Source: Chloroflexota bacterium
Lineage (GTDB): Bacteria; Chloroflexota; Anaerolineae; Anaerolineales; Anaerolineaceae
Length of the DNA stretch: 64,000 nt
Assembly (NCBI GenBank): GCA_023381565.1
Contig: JAMCRR010000052.1
Coordinates: 28,713-92,712 of the forward strand
Direction of reading: 5' to 3'
Part shown: piece by piece, positions 38,980-48,320 of the stretch
How positions within the stretch are numbered: position 1 is the stretch's first letter
Layout: every line of letters starts with the position of its first letter
Program-made: the position numbers and the translations under genes
Notes under the pieces: generated by a model
What the model was told of the DNA's origin: nothing
The model's database searches: none
What the model saw: only the letters and a program-made list of their open reading frames with translations

Positions 38980-40245
38980 ATGCAAAAATTTGAAATTCCC
39001 TACGGATATGATCACGTATCCTTCCAGCTTCCAGGGGAAGGCCCTGCTGATTGGATCATGCCGCCGGAAACCGCTGAAGCGCCCGACCCGCAGAAAGTAG
39101 TGGGCTATGCTTTAGATCATCCGGTTGGCGGCATTCACCTGGCAGATTTTGCCGGGGCCCATTCGGCTGTCATTGCCATCAACGATAAAACCCGCCCAGT
39201 CCCCCTGCAACATCTCTTGCCGCCTTTATTGGAACGCCTGCAAGATCAGCTCGGGCTGGAGCCTGAGGCCATTGTGTTGATCGTAGGCTCTGGCACCCAC
39301 GTACCGATGCGTCCTAAGGAATATGCGAGCATCCTGCCCAAATCGATCCTCAAGCGCTACCCGGTCATCTCCCATGATTCTGATGACACAGCCAACCTGG
39401 TAGACCTCGGGAAAACCGAGCAAGGTACACCCATTCAAATCAACCGGCGTTTTATGGAGGCGGATCTGAAGATTGCAGTCAGTGTTATCGAGCCGCACCA
39501 TTTCATGGGTTTTTCCGGTGGGGCAAAATCGGCCGCCATCGGTCTGGCCGGCAGGTCAACGATCACCTGGAATCATTCCATGATCACCCACCCCAACGCC
39601 AAAACCGGTCATTTTATCGATAATCCCATGCGCCAGGATGTCGAAGAAATTGGCCGCCGGATTAGCCTGCAGTTCGTCCTCAACGCCGTGCTCAACCTGG
39701 ATAAACGCATCGTGAAAGCCTTCGCCGGAAGCCCACAGGCGGTCATGGAAGCGGGTATCCCTGTCGTCAGGCAAATTTGTCAGGTTGCCGTTCCCGCATC
39801 CTATGATCTGGTAATCGCCTCGCCGGGTGGCCATCCTAAGGATATCAATTTCTATCAATCTGAAAAAGCGTTAACTCACGCGGCGTTGATCGCGCGGGAC
39901 GGCGGGACGGTGATCCTGGCGGCCGCCTGCCCAGAGGGGATCGGCAGCCAGGCTTACGAAGAGTGGATGGAGGGTGTGCAGACCTTCGAAGAAGTCCTGG
40001 AGCGCTTCACGCGGGAGGGCTTTCAGGTGGGACCTCACAAAGGTTACCAGGTTGCCCGCATCGCGAAGAGAGTGCGGGTGATCCTGGCAAGCGGGATACC
40101 AGCGGATACTGTGCTCAAACTGCTCCTGACCCCCACCGAAAGCGTGCAGGCAGCCATCGATCGGGTTTTTCAAACCTCCCCCATACCGGAACGGGTAGCC
40201 ATCCTCCCCTATGGGACGAGCACCGTGCCGCTCCTCCAGGAATAA
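38980..40245 (+). CDS. LarA-family protein (nickel-dependent racemase-like, DUF2088)
   Basis: 421 residues, the normal length of LarA. Motifs are INDKTRPVP (residues ~68-76), GSGTHVPM (His of the GTH motif), EPHHFMGFSGGAKSAAIGLAGRSTI (catalytic His and the Lys that holds the pyridinium nickel pincer cofactor) and SPGGHPKDINFYQSEKAL. LarA interconverts D- and L-2-hydroxy acids. Many homologues act on substrates other than lactate. No cofactor-making larB, larC or larE genes are in the window. Placement beside a sugar isomerase-like gene and an MFS transporter suggests a hydroxy-acid uptake and use cluster. Confidence 0.88.
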   Translation: MQKFEIPYGYDHVSFQLPGEGPADWIMPPETAEAPDPQKVVGYALDHPVGGIHLADFAGAHSAVIAINDKTRPVPLQHLLPPLLERLQDQLGLEPEAIVLIVGSGTHVPMRPKEYASILPKSILKRYPVISHDSDDTANLVDLGKTEQGTPIQINRRFMEADLKIAVSVIEPHHFMGFSGGAKSAAIGLAGRSTITWNHSMITHPNAKTGHFIDNPMRQDVEEIGRRISLQFVLNAVLNLDKRIVKAFAGSPQAVMEAGIPVVRQICQVAVPASYDLVIASPGGHPKDINFYQSEKALTHAALIARDGGTVILAAACPEGIGSQAYEEWMEGVQTFEEVLERFTREGFQVGPHKGYQVARIAKRVRVILASGIPADTVLKLLLTPTESVQAAIDRVFQTSPIPERVAILPYGTSTVPLLQE

Positions 40246-40270
40246 CCCTGCCTCAAGGAGAGAGTTCGTC

Positions 40271-41770
40271 ATGCCGAAAATGCTCCGCTGGTACGATACG
40301 ATTACCTTCAATATCTATTGGTTGGGGTTGAGCACGCTTTCCAACACAATGACCCCTTTGGTGCTGCCGCTCCTTGTCCAGCAGTTTGTGGGCAATCAGG
40401 ATAAAGCTACCTTTTATGGCACGCTGCGGCTGGGATCTCTGATGGTGGCTTTGCTCGTGCAAGCGTTGATGGGCATGCTCTCAGACCGGAGCACTTTGCG
40501 TTTTGGGCGCCGGCGTCCATTTATCTTCATCGGTACCCTTTTCGATCTGGTCATCATCCTTCTGATCGGGTTTTCGGCAGGCTTAAGCGGTATTTCGGGC
40601 TATTGGATCTTATTTGCCCTGATGGTCCTGCTCTCGATCTCATCGAACACAGCTCAAGGCGCCCAGCAGGCCTTTATACCAGACCTGGTTCCCGACAACC
40701 AGCGGGGATTATTCTCCGGCGTTAAAGCGGTCCTGGAAGTCCCCCTGCCGCTGATCCTGATCTCATTTACCATTGGGCGCCTGATCAGCGCTGGAAAAAT
40801 GTGGTTCGCCATCCTGCTCGTAATGGGGATCCTCACCATAGCCATGATCGTGACCATGTTTGTCCGTGAAAAGCCTCTCATCCAATCCCCCTCGCCCTTA
40901 AAATGGGATCCGTTTTTGAGGTTGGTCCTGATGGCGGCCTTGTTTACGCTGATTATCTTGGGCATGGGTGAGCTGGTCAAATGGGGGAGCCAATTGACCA
41001 CCGGCATCACTTCCACTTCGGGCATATTCTTAACCATAGGCCCGATCGGTTTGCTTGCCATGGTCGTAGCGATCGCGGTTGGCGTCTGGATCAGCATCCG
41101 GGTTGGCCTGGGGGGCAGTGATGGTAAATCCCGCAACCCTTCCTTTACCTGGTGGGTGGTCAACCGTCTGGCGTATCTGGTAGGTGTAGGCAACCTGGCC
41201 AGCTTTACCGTTTATTTCCTGCAAGCTCGCCTGGGGTACGTTCGCGAAGCAGCTGCCGGACCGGCTTCTATGCTGATCATGTTTGTCGGCGTCTTTATTT
41301 TGCTGTCTGCTCTCCCGAGCGGCTGGCTGGCAGACCGGTTTGGACATAAACGCCTGGTGGCGGTCAGCGGTATTGTGGGATCTGTCGGGACTTTGATCGT
41401 AATTCTCGCTCCATCTCTCCCCCTGATCTACGTGGGTGGAAGTATTATCGGGGCGGCTACCGGATTATTCTATGCTGCCAATTGGGCCTTAGGTACGCAA
41501 TTGGTCCCCCAGGGGGAAGCAGGTCGTTACCTCGGCATATCCAACCTGGCGGGAGCCGGCGCCGGCGCAATCGGCGCCTATATCGGCGGTCCCATCGCCG
41601 ACTACGTCAGCCAGCAGCTTCCTGGAATTCCAGGAATAGGTTATGTGCTGCTTTTTGCCATTTATGGGTTGCTCATCCTGGGGTCGGTATTCGCCTTGCT
41701 CGGCGTGAAGTCTGAGAAGCCCTCCCATCTTGCTCTGGCAGGCATGGCCGCCGGCAGTGACTCTAGATAA
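40271..41770 (+). CDS. Major facilitator superfamily transporter
   Basis: 499 residues from the ATG at 40271, preceded by AAGGAGAGAG; the longer frame starts inside the LarA-like gene. About twelve hydrophobic helices are visible. The cytosolic loop motifs GMLSDRSTLRFGRRRPFIF (first half) and LADRFGHKRLV (second half) are the duplicated MFS motif A. The pattern resembles GPH/SLC45-type sugar carriers, but the substrate cannot be read. It closes the AOR-to-MFS run and may import the compound handled by the enzymes upstream. Confidence 0.85.
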   Translation: MPKMLRWYDTITFNIYWLGLSTLSNTMTPLVLPLLVQQFVGNQDKATFYGTLRLGSLMVALLVQALMGMLSDRSTLRFGRRRPFIFIGTLFDLVIILLIGFSAGLSGISGYWILFALMVLLSISSNTAQGAQQAFIPDLVPDNQRGLFSGVKAVLEVPLPLILISFTIGRLISAGKMWFAILLVMGILTIAMIVTMFVREKPLIQSPSPLKWDPFLRLVLMAALFTLIILGMGELVKWGSQLTTGITSTSGIFLTIGPIGLLAMVVAIAVGVWISIRVGLGGSDGKSRNPSFTWWVVNRLAYLVGVGNLASFTVYFLQARLGYVREAAAGPASMLIMFVGVFILLSALPSGWLADRFGHKRLVAVSGIVGSVGTLIVILAPSLPLIYVGGSIIGAATGLFYAANWALGTQLVPQGEAGRYLGISNLAGAGAGAIGAYIGGPIADYVSQQLPGIPGIGYVLLFAIYGLLILGSVFALLGVKSEKPSHLALAGMAAGSDSR

Positions 41771-41886
41771 TCTACACGCTAAGTAGGGTTGATTAAGGAT
41801 TATAATTGCGCGCAAGATATTGCTTTTGGATTTTAAAATTGTGAGACTAACTGGTTAAGGAGATGGAATAAAAAGAGGGATTGCAC

Positions 41887-42252
41887 ATGACCAATAATTC
41901 TCGTCCCCCGGGTAAAACCACCATTGCACCCGATGTTCTCGTGACCATCGCCCGCTTGACCGCGCTTGGCGTTCCAGGTGTGAACCGGTTAAGCAATATC
42001 CCTGGTGGTGTAAATCGGCTGTTTACGCACGGCGCCAGCGAAGGGGTCCGCATTGCAGTCGAAAACAACACCGTTTACGCGGATTTGTACGTGATCTTGA
42101 ACAGCGATATTAACATCCGTGATGTCAGCCGTTCGGTCCAGCAGCAAGTTGCCCGTGCAATTTCAGATATGGTTGGCATGGAAGTCGGGCGAGTCAATGT
42201 TCATATTGATGATATAAGTTACGATACTCCGGCAAAAAATCCGAGCACATGA
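41887..42252 (+). CDS. Asp23/Gls24 family envelope-stress protein
   Basis: 121 residues from the ATG at 41887 (AGAGGGA upstream). The family pattern is clear: TTIAPDVLVTIARLTALGVPGVNRLS at the start, VYADLYVILNSDINIRDVSRSVQQQVARAISDMVGMEVGRVNVHIDDI at the end. Asp23 proteins form a membrane-associated layer in monoderm bacteria and respond to envelope or alkaline stress. Its last four bases overlap nusB, an arrangement common in monoderms. A possible -10 TATAAT lies at 41801. Confidence 0.9.
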   Translation: MTNNSRPPGKTTIAPDVLVTIARLTALGVPGVNRLSNIPGGVNRLFTHGASEGVRIAVENNTVYADLYVILNSDINIRDVSRSVQQQVARAISDMVGMEVGRVNVHIDDISYDTPAKNPST

Positions 42253-42698
42253 AATCTCGCACCAAGGCGAGGAGTATCGCCTTGCAAGTACTTTACGAAA
42301 CAGACGTGACCGGTCACTCTCCAGCCATTGTATTAGCACAACGCCTGGAAGAGACACCCCTGGATGTGAACCTTGAAAATTTCACCAGACAGATCATCTT
42401 CGGTGTTTTATCCCTCGTCCCGTCATTAGATGGTTTCATCGCTCAACATGCCCCCGAATGGCCATTAGATCAGGTAGCTGTTATCGACCGGAATATTCTC
42501 AGGATAGCTCTCTGGGAGTTCGCTATCGAGGGAACCACACCCATCAAAGTCGCCATCAACGAAGCCATAGAGCTGGCAAAGATGTTCGGGTCTGACAGCA
42601 CACCACGCTTCGTGAACGGAGTTTTAGGCAGTCTCGCTGCTCGTCAAAATGAAATCCATCAGGCATTTGGACCCCTGAGGGATGACTCTTCCGCCTGA
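42249..42698 (+). CDS. nusB: Transcription antitermination factor NusB
   Basis: 149 residues, all-helical. The start KSRTKARSIALQVLYETDVTGHSP carries the conserved ARxxALQxLYE pattern. The C-terminal half has DRNILRIALWEFAIEGTTPIKVAINEAIELAKMFGSDSTPRFVNGVLGSL, the NusB core. NusB with NusE binds boxA RNA and keeps polymerase processive on rRNA operons. It is translationally coupled to asp23 by ATGA. Confidence 0.95.
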   Translation: MKSRTKARSIALQVLYETDVTGHSPAIVLAQRLEETPLDVNLENFTRQIIFGVLSLVPSLDGFIAQHAPEWPLDQVAVIDRNILRIALWEFAIEGTTPIKVAINEAIELAKMFGSDSTPRFVNGVLGSLAARQNEIHQAFGPLRDDSSA

Positions 42699-42794
42699 AC
42701 TGGTGAAATTCGTCTGGAATGCTTATAATAGATCCTCTTCAAATATGTCTCTGGGGGGTGATCTAGACTCCTAATCAGCATAGAAAGGGTGGGT

Positions 42795-45242
42795 ATGGAC
42801 GGATGCAATCGCTCGTCGTCAAAGTTGGCCTCACACCTCCTGCGAGTGTTGTGCATCTCAGCATTATTGAGCACAGCCGCGTGTATACCATTTTTACAAA
42901 ACAACCCCAGCCAGGTATCGACATCGACACCAACCTCTACTACCCCGGCTGCAGCTAAGAGTACCCCCGCCTCGAAACCGGCAGGAAAGCAGCTTGAAGT
43001 TATTTTCAATTTATCTGTTCCAGAAAACACACCCTCTGGCGCAGAGATCGACCTCAATATCCTGGATGAGGTTTCTGGTCTGGTAGCCAATCTTCAAACG
43101 GTCCCCATGCAGGCGATCGACGCCCAGCATTACCAGTTAAAACTTCCTGTTACTCCAGGCTCCATCCTCAAGTACCGTTATTCGCGCAAGAGCACGTCCC
43201 CGGTTTTAGAAGCCTCGACGACCGGAAAACCTGTCCGATACCGTCTGTGCTTCGCAGATGTTCCCCAAATTGTTGAAGATTCCGTCAGCGCCTGGGGAGA
43301 TCTTCCCTCTTCGGCAAAGACCGGCACCATCCAGGGTCAAATCCTCGACCGGGTCAGCGGAGCAGCCATCCCGAATCTCATGGTGGAAGCAGCCGGGATC
43401 CAGACTCTCACCGCTTCGGACGGATCTTTCTATCTAAACGGCATCCCGCAGGGGACGCATAACCTCGTGGCGTACGATCTGGACGGCGCTTACCGTCCCT
43501 TCCAACAGGGCGCTCGGGTAGCTTCTGGCATGGTAACCCCGGCAGTCATTCACCTGGACCCCGCCCCGGTCGTAAAAATATCTTTTGTCGTCAAAGTGCC
43601 ACAAGAGAATGTCATTGGTTTTCCGCTCAGAATGGCCGGCAACCTGTATTCCCTGGGCAATACCTTCGCCGATCTGGGTGGCGGCTTGAATTCTGTCGCC
43701 AGCCGCATGCCCCTGCTCAACCGCACCGCGGATGGCAAATACGAGCTGACCCTCTCGCTCCATGCCGGCACTGACCTGCGCTATAAATACACCCTGGGGG
43801 ATGGCTATTGGAATGCCGAGCTAACCCAGGATGGGCAGTCGAACTTACGCCAGTTGATCGTTCCTGATCAGGATGCCGTCATCCACGACGAGGTTGCTTC
43901 GTGGCGGCCTGCTCAATCGGAGCCTGTGAGCTTCGAAGTCCTGACGCCCGCCAGCACGCTGCCTGGCGAGATGATCTCTCTCCAGATGAATTTGTTTGGA
44001 TGGACCGAACCCATCCCGATGTGGTCTTTAGGGGATAACCACTGGTTCTATATCCTCTACAATCCCACGGTAAACGTCGATCAGTTCAATTATCGTTTTT
44101 GCCGCAATGACCAGTGCGGCGATGCGCCCGACTCGGTCATCGCCGGTCCGGCGAACCAGACCAAATTGTCATTTAGCCCGGGGCTCACAACACAGGGATA
44201 TAAACTCCAGATTTCAGCCTGGGAAGGATGGCAACCCCCCAGCTCGCCCACCACCGTACCCGCCGTCCAGGTTGAGCATCGCGGGACGGGATTTACGGCG
44301 GGGGTTGAATTCCTCCCTGAATACCGCCCTTCCTGGCAGCCTTACCTTGACCCCGTCTACCAGGATTTGGCGAAAATGGGCGCCAATTGGGTGTTCCTGA
44401 CTCCTACATGGACCTACACCCAGAAAGATGTTCCCCAACTCGAACCTTTCCCCGGAAAAGACCCGCTCTGGCCCGACCTGACCAGCACGATCGGTTTGGC
44501 GCGCGGGCGCAGTTTGAAGGTGGCGCTCTTCCCCTCGGCGAATTTCAACTTCGACCCTGGCACCTGGTGGTCTGGGCATGATTCTGCCTGGTGGCAAACC
44601 TGGTTCGAACGCTACAGGGTTTTTGCCTTGAATTTTGCCGACCTGGCAAACCAGACCGGCGCCTCGGCGTTGGTCCTGGGAGGAGAATGGTTCGACCCGG
44701 CTCTGCCTTCTGGGACGCTGGCGAATGGCGCCGCGTCCGGTGTGCCTGCCGATGCCGAAACTCGCTGGCGCAGCCTGATCCAGGAGGTCAGGAACCGGTT
44801 CAAAGGGCAGCTGATGTGGGCATTACCTGCCTCACAGCTTCAATCCCCTCCAGCCTTCCTGGATGATTTTGACGAGATATATTTGCTCGTCACACCTGCA
44901 ACATCTGGTATTTCCGCTCAGAGCGGTGTTGACGCAGAAACCGAGCTGGCGAATTTCCTGGACGAGCGGGTTTCGCCCTTGCAAGAGCAAGCGAATCTCC
45001 CTCTGATCCTCGGGGCAGATTTCCCATCAACAAATGGTGCTTCGGTTGATCTCCAGGCGCAGGCTGACCTTTATAACGCATTGCTTTCCGCCGTAAATTC
45101 GCGCTCCAATGTTGCCGGAGTAGTCTCGAGAGGTTACTACCCACCTGTTGCTTTGCAAGACCAGACCTCATCCATTCATGGAAAACCGGCCGCTGATGTC
45201 CTCGGGTATTGGTTTCTAAAAATGAAGGCCTCACAACCCTGA
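42795..45242 (+). CDS. Large lipoprotein with carboxypeptidase-regulatory-like domain and glycosidase-like barrel
   Basis: 815 residues from the ATG at 42795 (a GTG at 42789 is also in frame). The signal peptide ends in STAAC with Cys30, an acceptable though not ideal lipobox. A Thr/Pro linker follows, then beta domains. One (GTIQGQILDRVSGAAIPNLMVEAAGIQTLTASDGSFYLNGIPQG, ~175-235) is a CarboxypepD_reg-like fold. The C-terminal ~320 residues (YLDPVYQDLAKMGANWVFLTPTWTY ... GASALVLGGEWFDPA) resemble a GH113-like TIM barrel. It is probably an outside-facing polysaccharide-active or -binding protein; activity is inferred. A -10 TATAAT lies at 42724. Confidence 0.72.
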   Translation: MDGCNRSSSKLASHLLRVLCISALLSTAACIPFLQNNPSQVSTSTPTSTTPAAAKSTPASKPAGKQLEVIFNLSVPENTPSGAEIDLNILDEVSGLVANLQTVPMQAIDAQHYQLKLPVTPGSILKYRYSRKSTSPVLEASTTGKPVRYRLCFADVPQIVEDSVSAWGDLPSSAKTGTIQGQILDRVSGAAIPNLMVEAAGIQTLTASDGSFYLNGIPQGTHNLVAYDLDGAYRPFQQGARVASGMVTPAVIHLDPAPVVKISFVVKVPQENVIGFPLRMAGNLYSLGNTFADLGGGLNSVASRMPLLNRTADGKYELTLSLHAGTDLRYKYTLGDGYWNAELTQDGQSNLRQLIVPDQDAVIHDEVASWRPAQSEPVSFEVLTPASTLPGEMISLQMNLFGWTEPIPMWSLGDNHWFYILYNPTVNVDQFNYRFCRNDQCGDAPDSVIAGPANQTKLSFSPGLTTQGYKLQISAWEGWQPPSSPTTVPAVQVEHRGTGFTAGVEFLPEYRPSWQPYLDPVYQDLAKMGANWVFLTPTWTYTQKDVPQLEPFPGKDPLWPDLTSTIGLARGRSLKVALFPSANFNFDPGTWWSGHDSAWWQTWFERYRVFALNFADLANQTGASALVLGGEWFDPALPSGTLANGAASGVPADAETRWRSLIQEVRNRFKGQLMWALPASQLQSPPAFLDDFDEIYLLVTPATSGISAQSGVDAETELANFLDERVSPLQEQANLPLILGADFPSTNGASVDLQAQADLYNALLSAVNSRSNVAGVVSRGYYPPVALQDQTSSIHGKPAADVLGYWFLKMKASQP

Positions 45243-45265
45243 CCAAACACTAAGGAGATACTTTC

Positions 45266-46885
45266 ATGGGTGAAAATCTCGGTACACCGAGTAAATATGG
45301 TCTCGAAAACCACAAGTTAAGAAATTTAAGTAAAATTTATTGGAATCTGTCCACACCTGCCTTAGTGGAGCAGGTCATTCGCCGAGGAGAAGGGGTGCTG
45401 GCGCCCAACGGAGCAGTTGTCGTCAGTACCGGCCCTTACACGGGGCGCTCTCCAAATGATAAATACATCGTGCAAAATAGCTCGGGCACCGATGATATCT
45501 GGTGGGGAAAAGTCAACAGACCATTTTCTCAAGATGCTTTCACCTGCCTCACGCAAAGAGTAACGGCGTACCTCCAGGGAAGGGAAGTCTTTGTACAGGA
45601 TTTGCTCGTCGGGGCGCACCCGCAATATCAGCTCCCCATTCGGGTCATCACCGAAATGGCCTGGCATAATTTGTTCGCTCGTGATCTCTTTATCCGCTTA
45701 CCGGTGGAAAAAATTGAAAACTATACCCCACAATTTACCGTTCTCCACGCCCCCGGGTTTGCGTCAGACCCGCTGGAGGATGGGACGCGCTCCGGGGTCT
45801 TTGTGGCGGTGAATTTCAGCCAGAAGCTGATCTTGATCGGCGGAACTAGCTACGCTGGTGAGGTTAAAAAATCCGTTTTCACCATCATGAACTATCTGCT
45901 CCCCCACCAGGGCGTGCTTTCGATGCACTGTTCGGCAAATGTCGGCCAGCGTAGCGACGTGGCGCTCTTCTTTGGGCTATCCGGTACAGGCAAAACCACC
46001 CTTTCATCAGATCCAGACCGGCGTTTGATCGGCGACGATGAGCACGGTTGGGGAGATGACGGCGTTTTCAACTTCGAAGGCGGCTGTTACGCGAAAACTA
46101 TCCGTTTGCGAGAAGAATTCGAGCCCCTCATCTGGAGCGCCTCGCGCCGCTTCGGCACAGTGCTGGAGAATGTGGTCTACGACCCCCTCACTCACGAGCT
46201 GGATTTCGACGACGATTCGCTGACCGAGAATACGCGCGCCGCCTACCCGATCGATTTCGTGCCCAACTCGATTGCCGAAGGGCGCGCCGGGCACCCTGAA
46301 AATATCTTCTTGCTGACGGCTGACGCGTTTGGAGTCATGCCGCCCCTGGCTCGCCTGAACCGCGAGCAAGCCCTGTATTATTTCCTCTCCGGTTATACCT
46401 CGAAGCTAGCCGGCACAGAGAAGGAGCTGGGAGCTGAACCGCAGGCCACCTTCTCGACCTGCTTCGGCGCACCCTTCTTACCGCTCCATCCAAGCGTCTA
46501 TGCCGGATTGTTAGGCGAGAAAATCTCCCATCATAACACGCGCGTTTGGCTGGTCAACACAGGTTGGACGGGCGGGCCATTTGGAATTGGCCGGCGCATC
46601 CACCTTCCATATACGCGGGCTATGGTGCGCGCCGCCATCAACGGTGAACTGGAGGGCATGCCCACTCGCACCGATCCCTATTTCGGGCTGACCATTCCCC
46701 TGGAATGCCCCGGTGTTCCGGCTGCCGTGCTGGACCCGCGGCAAACCTGGAGCGACCCTGCGGCTTATGACCGCCAGGCGCGCCAGCTGATCAAGCAATT
46801 TGAACAGAACTTTGCCCAATTTACCACCGAAGTCACCCCCGAGGTGGCTGCAGCCGGGCCGATCAGACTACAAGAGGCAAAATAA
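45266..46885 (+). CDS. pckA: Phosphoenolpyruvate carboxykinase (ATP)
   Basis: 539 residues, the ATP-type length. Signature motifs are present: TGRSPNDKYIV at the N-terminus, the kinase-1a P-loop GLSGTGKTTLSSDPDR (~236-251), then LIGDDEHGWGDDGVFNFEGGCYAK (metal and oxaloacetate site) and the adenine region ENTRAAYP. It converts oxaloacetate and ATP to phosphoenolpyruvate and CO2, the first step of gluconeogenesis. Start supported by AAGGAGAT. It is followed by a bidirectional terminator. Confidence 0.96.
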   Translation: MGENLGTPSKYGLENHKLRNLSKIYWNLSTPALVEQVIRRGEGVLAPNGAVVVSTGPYTGRSPNDKYIVQNSSGTDDIWWGKVNRPFSQDAFTCLTQRVTAYLQGREVFVQDLLVGAHPQYQLPIRVITEMAWHNLFARDLFIRLPVEKIENYTPQFTVLHAPGFASDPLEDGTRSGVFVAVNFSQKLILIGGTSYAGEVKKSVFTIMNYLLPHQGVLSMHCSANVGQRSDVALFFGLSGTGKTTLSSDPDRRLIGDDEHGWGDDGVFNFEGGCYAKTIRLREEFEPLIWSASRRFGTVLENVVYDPLTHELDFDDDSLTENTRAAYPIDFVPNSIAEGRAGHPENIFLLTADAFGVMPPLARLNREQALYYFLSGYTSKLAGTEKELGAEPQATFSTCFGAPFLPLHPSVYAGLLGEKISHHNTRVWLVNTGWTGGPFGIGRRIHLPYTRAMVRAAINGELEGMPTRTDPYFGLTIPLECPGVPAAVLDPRQTWSDPAAYDRQARQLIKQFEQNFAQFTTEVTPEVAAAGPIRLQEAK

Positions 46886-46911
46886 AACAGCACCACCCTT
46901 CCAAGAGCAAA

Positions 46912-46951
46912 ATCAAAAACGACCGCGATCCCGCTCGCGGTCGTTTTTGAT
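46912..46951. terminator. Bidirectional terminator between pckA and the TadG gene
   Basis: ATCAAAAACGACCGCGA (46912-46928), loop TCCCGC, TCGCGGTCGTTTTTGAT (46935-46951). The 17-base arms pair perfectly. A-tract on one side and T-tract on the other let it serve both the plus-strand pckA and the convergent minus-strand pilin operon. Confidence 0.92.
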
Positions 46952-46981
46952 CGTTACCGATAAATTTTCGCTGACCCCAGG

Positions 46982-48274
46982 TTATTGGGTTAGATCGAGA
47001 TAAGCTGGATAATCGGTTTCGTATACTTTATTCGGATCATAGGTCAAATGTAAATCCGCCGTACCGATATTTGCGAAATCGTAACCGATGATCTGGCCCA
47101 CAAACTCCATATCAGACGTGCCGATCTTCTTAATGTGGCATGCTGGAGCATAGACCGTGCCGATAACATAGGAATCACTGTTGCCATTGTATTTCAAGTC
47201 GCCGCTCAATGGCCAGGATGCGAAATCCTTGGGGTCGAAATACATCACTAATCCTTTGTAAACCCCTTCAGTTGGAGCACTGAGTTTTATATTTGAATTA
47301 CCATTCCAATGCAAGTCGCATGGATTGGATCCGGTGAAGAAAAGCATCACCCCCTCTCCTTCCAGGCTATCTCCTCCGTTCAACATCATCCCACCCGTCA
47401 GGCAGTAGATACCCGGATTCAGTTTTACGTCTTTGGCCTTGAATCCGCCGCTGATGATCCCGGGAGAATAGGTGTGAGTACTGGAATCGTATGGAGCTGC
47501 GGTTGATCCACAGTCGGGAACAGGCGCTTGCTTGATACCAGGAGGATAGGAGTAAGCATCGGCGCCAGTGTTAATATCTGGAATGACGATCGTGCCTTTG
47601 CTTAAGAAAGTTGGCGCGATGCCTCCCACCACTGTCAGGCTGGGAGATTTGATCGTTTTCGCGTTGCTAAGCCCAACCACCGCGTATTCGCTGCAGTCCG
47701 AGTTCACAAATATCCCTCCATCGATCAGTAATGCCGTGAAATCCCCATTCGCTGAGAAAGAAGAGCATTCGTGCGGCGCCAGGCTGACCAGTGCATTTCC
47801 AGGATACATTGGCCCCAACTCACTGGGGAGCACGTGCGCCACCGCTTCGACGGTGTTCTTGACCTCGCCCTCATAGGCAAATTGGATCAATGAGGTATCT
47901 ACTTTCGATGTGATATAGACCTGGATATATTGCGGGTTATCGTGATAAATATTGCTTTCATCCGGAGGATAGTTCACAGTAACCGTCGTATTGGCGTCAT
48001 TCTGAAAATGGTTGTCGGCAGCTCTTGACAGCGCGGCAGGCTCGACAATAGAAGTGCGGATCTGATCCAAGGTGAGCCCACTTCCCGGGTTCTTCGCCAG
48101 GGCGTATGCTCCGGCCATCGCTGCGGCGTCAGCGGCATTTTGGGCGTCTCTTCGGTCATAGAAGATCATACCGCCATCGACGGCTAATGCAGCAAAAGCC
48201 AGTAACCCCACAGCCCCGAAAACTAATAGAATGAGAATTTGTCCTTTTTCTGTAGAGTGAGCAGAGGCTTTCAT
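46982..48274 (-). CDS. TadG-like pilus/secretion protein, copy 1
   Basis: 430 residues from the ATG at 48274 (GGAGGG upstream); a TTG eight codons earlier is open but lacks a site. The N-terminus EKGQILILLVFGAVGLLAFAALAVDGGMIFYDRRDAQNAADAAAMAGAYAL is the Flp-pilus TadG/TadE_N pattern, one hydrophobic helix followed by the RRDAQNAADAAALAGA segment. The rest is extracellular, beta-rich and Gly/Ser/Asn-rich. It is a paralogue of the gene at 49730 and last of the first TadE-TadE-TadG triplet. Likely a minor pilin or adhesin exported through a Tad-type machine; no tadA/B/C genes are in view. Confidence 0.82.
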   Translation of the reverse strand: MKASAHSTEKGQILILLVFGAVGLLAFAALAVDGGMIFYDRRDAQNAADAAAMAGAYALAKNPGSGLTLDQIRTSIVEPAALSRAADNHFQNDANTTVTVNYPPDESNIYHDNPQYIQVYITSKVDTSLIQFAYEGEVKNTVEAVAHVLPSELGPMYPGNALVSLAPHECSSFSANGDFTALLIDGGIFVNSDCSEYAVVGLSNAKTIKSPSLTVVGGIAPTFLSKGTIVIPDINTGADAYSYPPGIKQAPVPDCGSTAAPYDSSTHTYSPGIISGGFKAKDVKLNPGIYCLTGGMMLNGGDSLEGEGVMLFFTGSNPCDLHWNGNSNIKLSAPTEGVYKGLVMYFDPKDFASWPLSGDLKYNGNSDSYVIGTVYAPACHIKKIGTSDMEFVGQIIGYDFANIGTADLHLTYDPNKVYETDYPAYLDLTQ

Positions 48275-48320
48275 GATACCCTCCAATGTTCGCAACAATT
48301 GCTCTCTGATAAATTCATGC

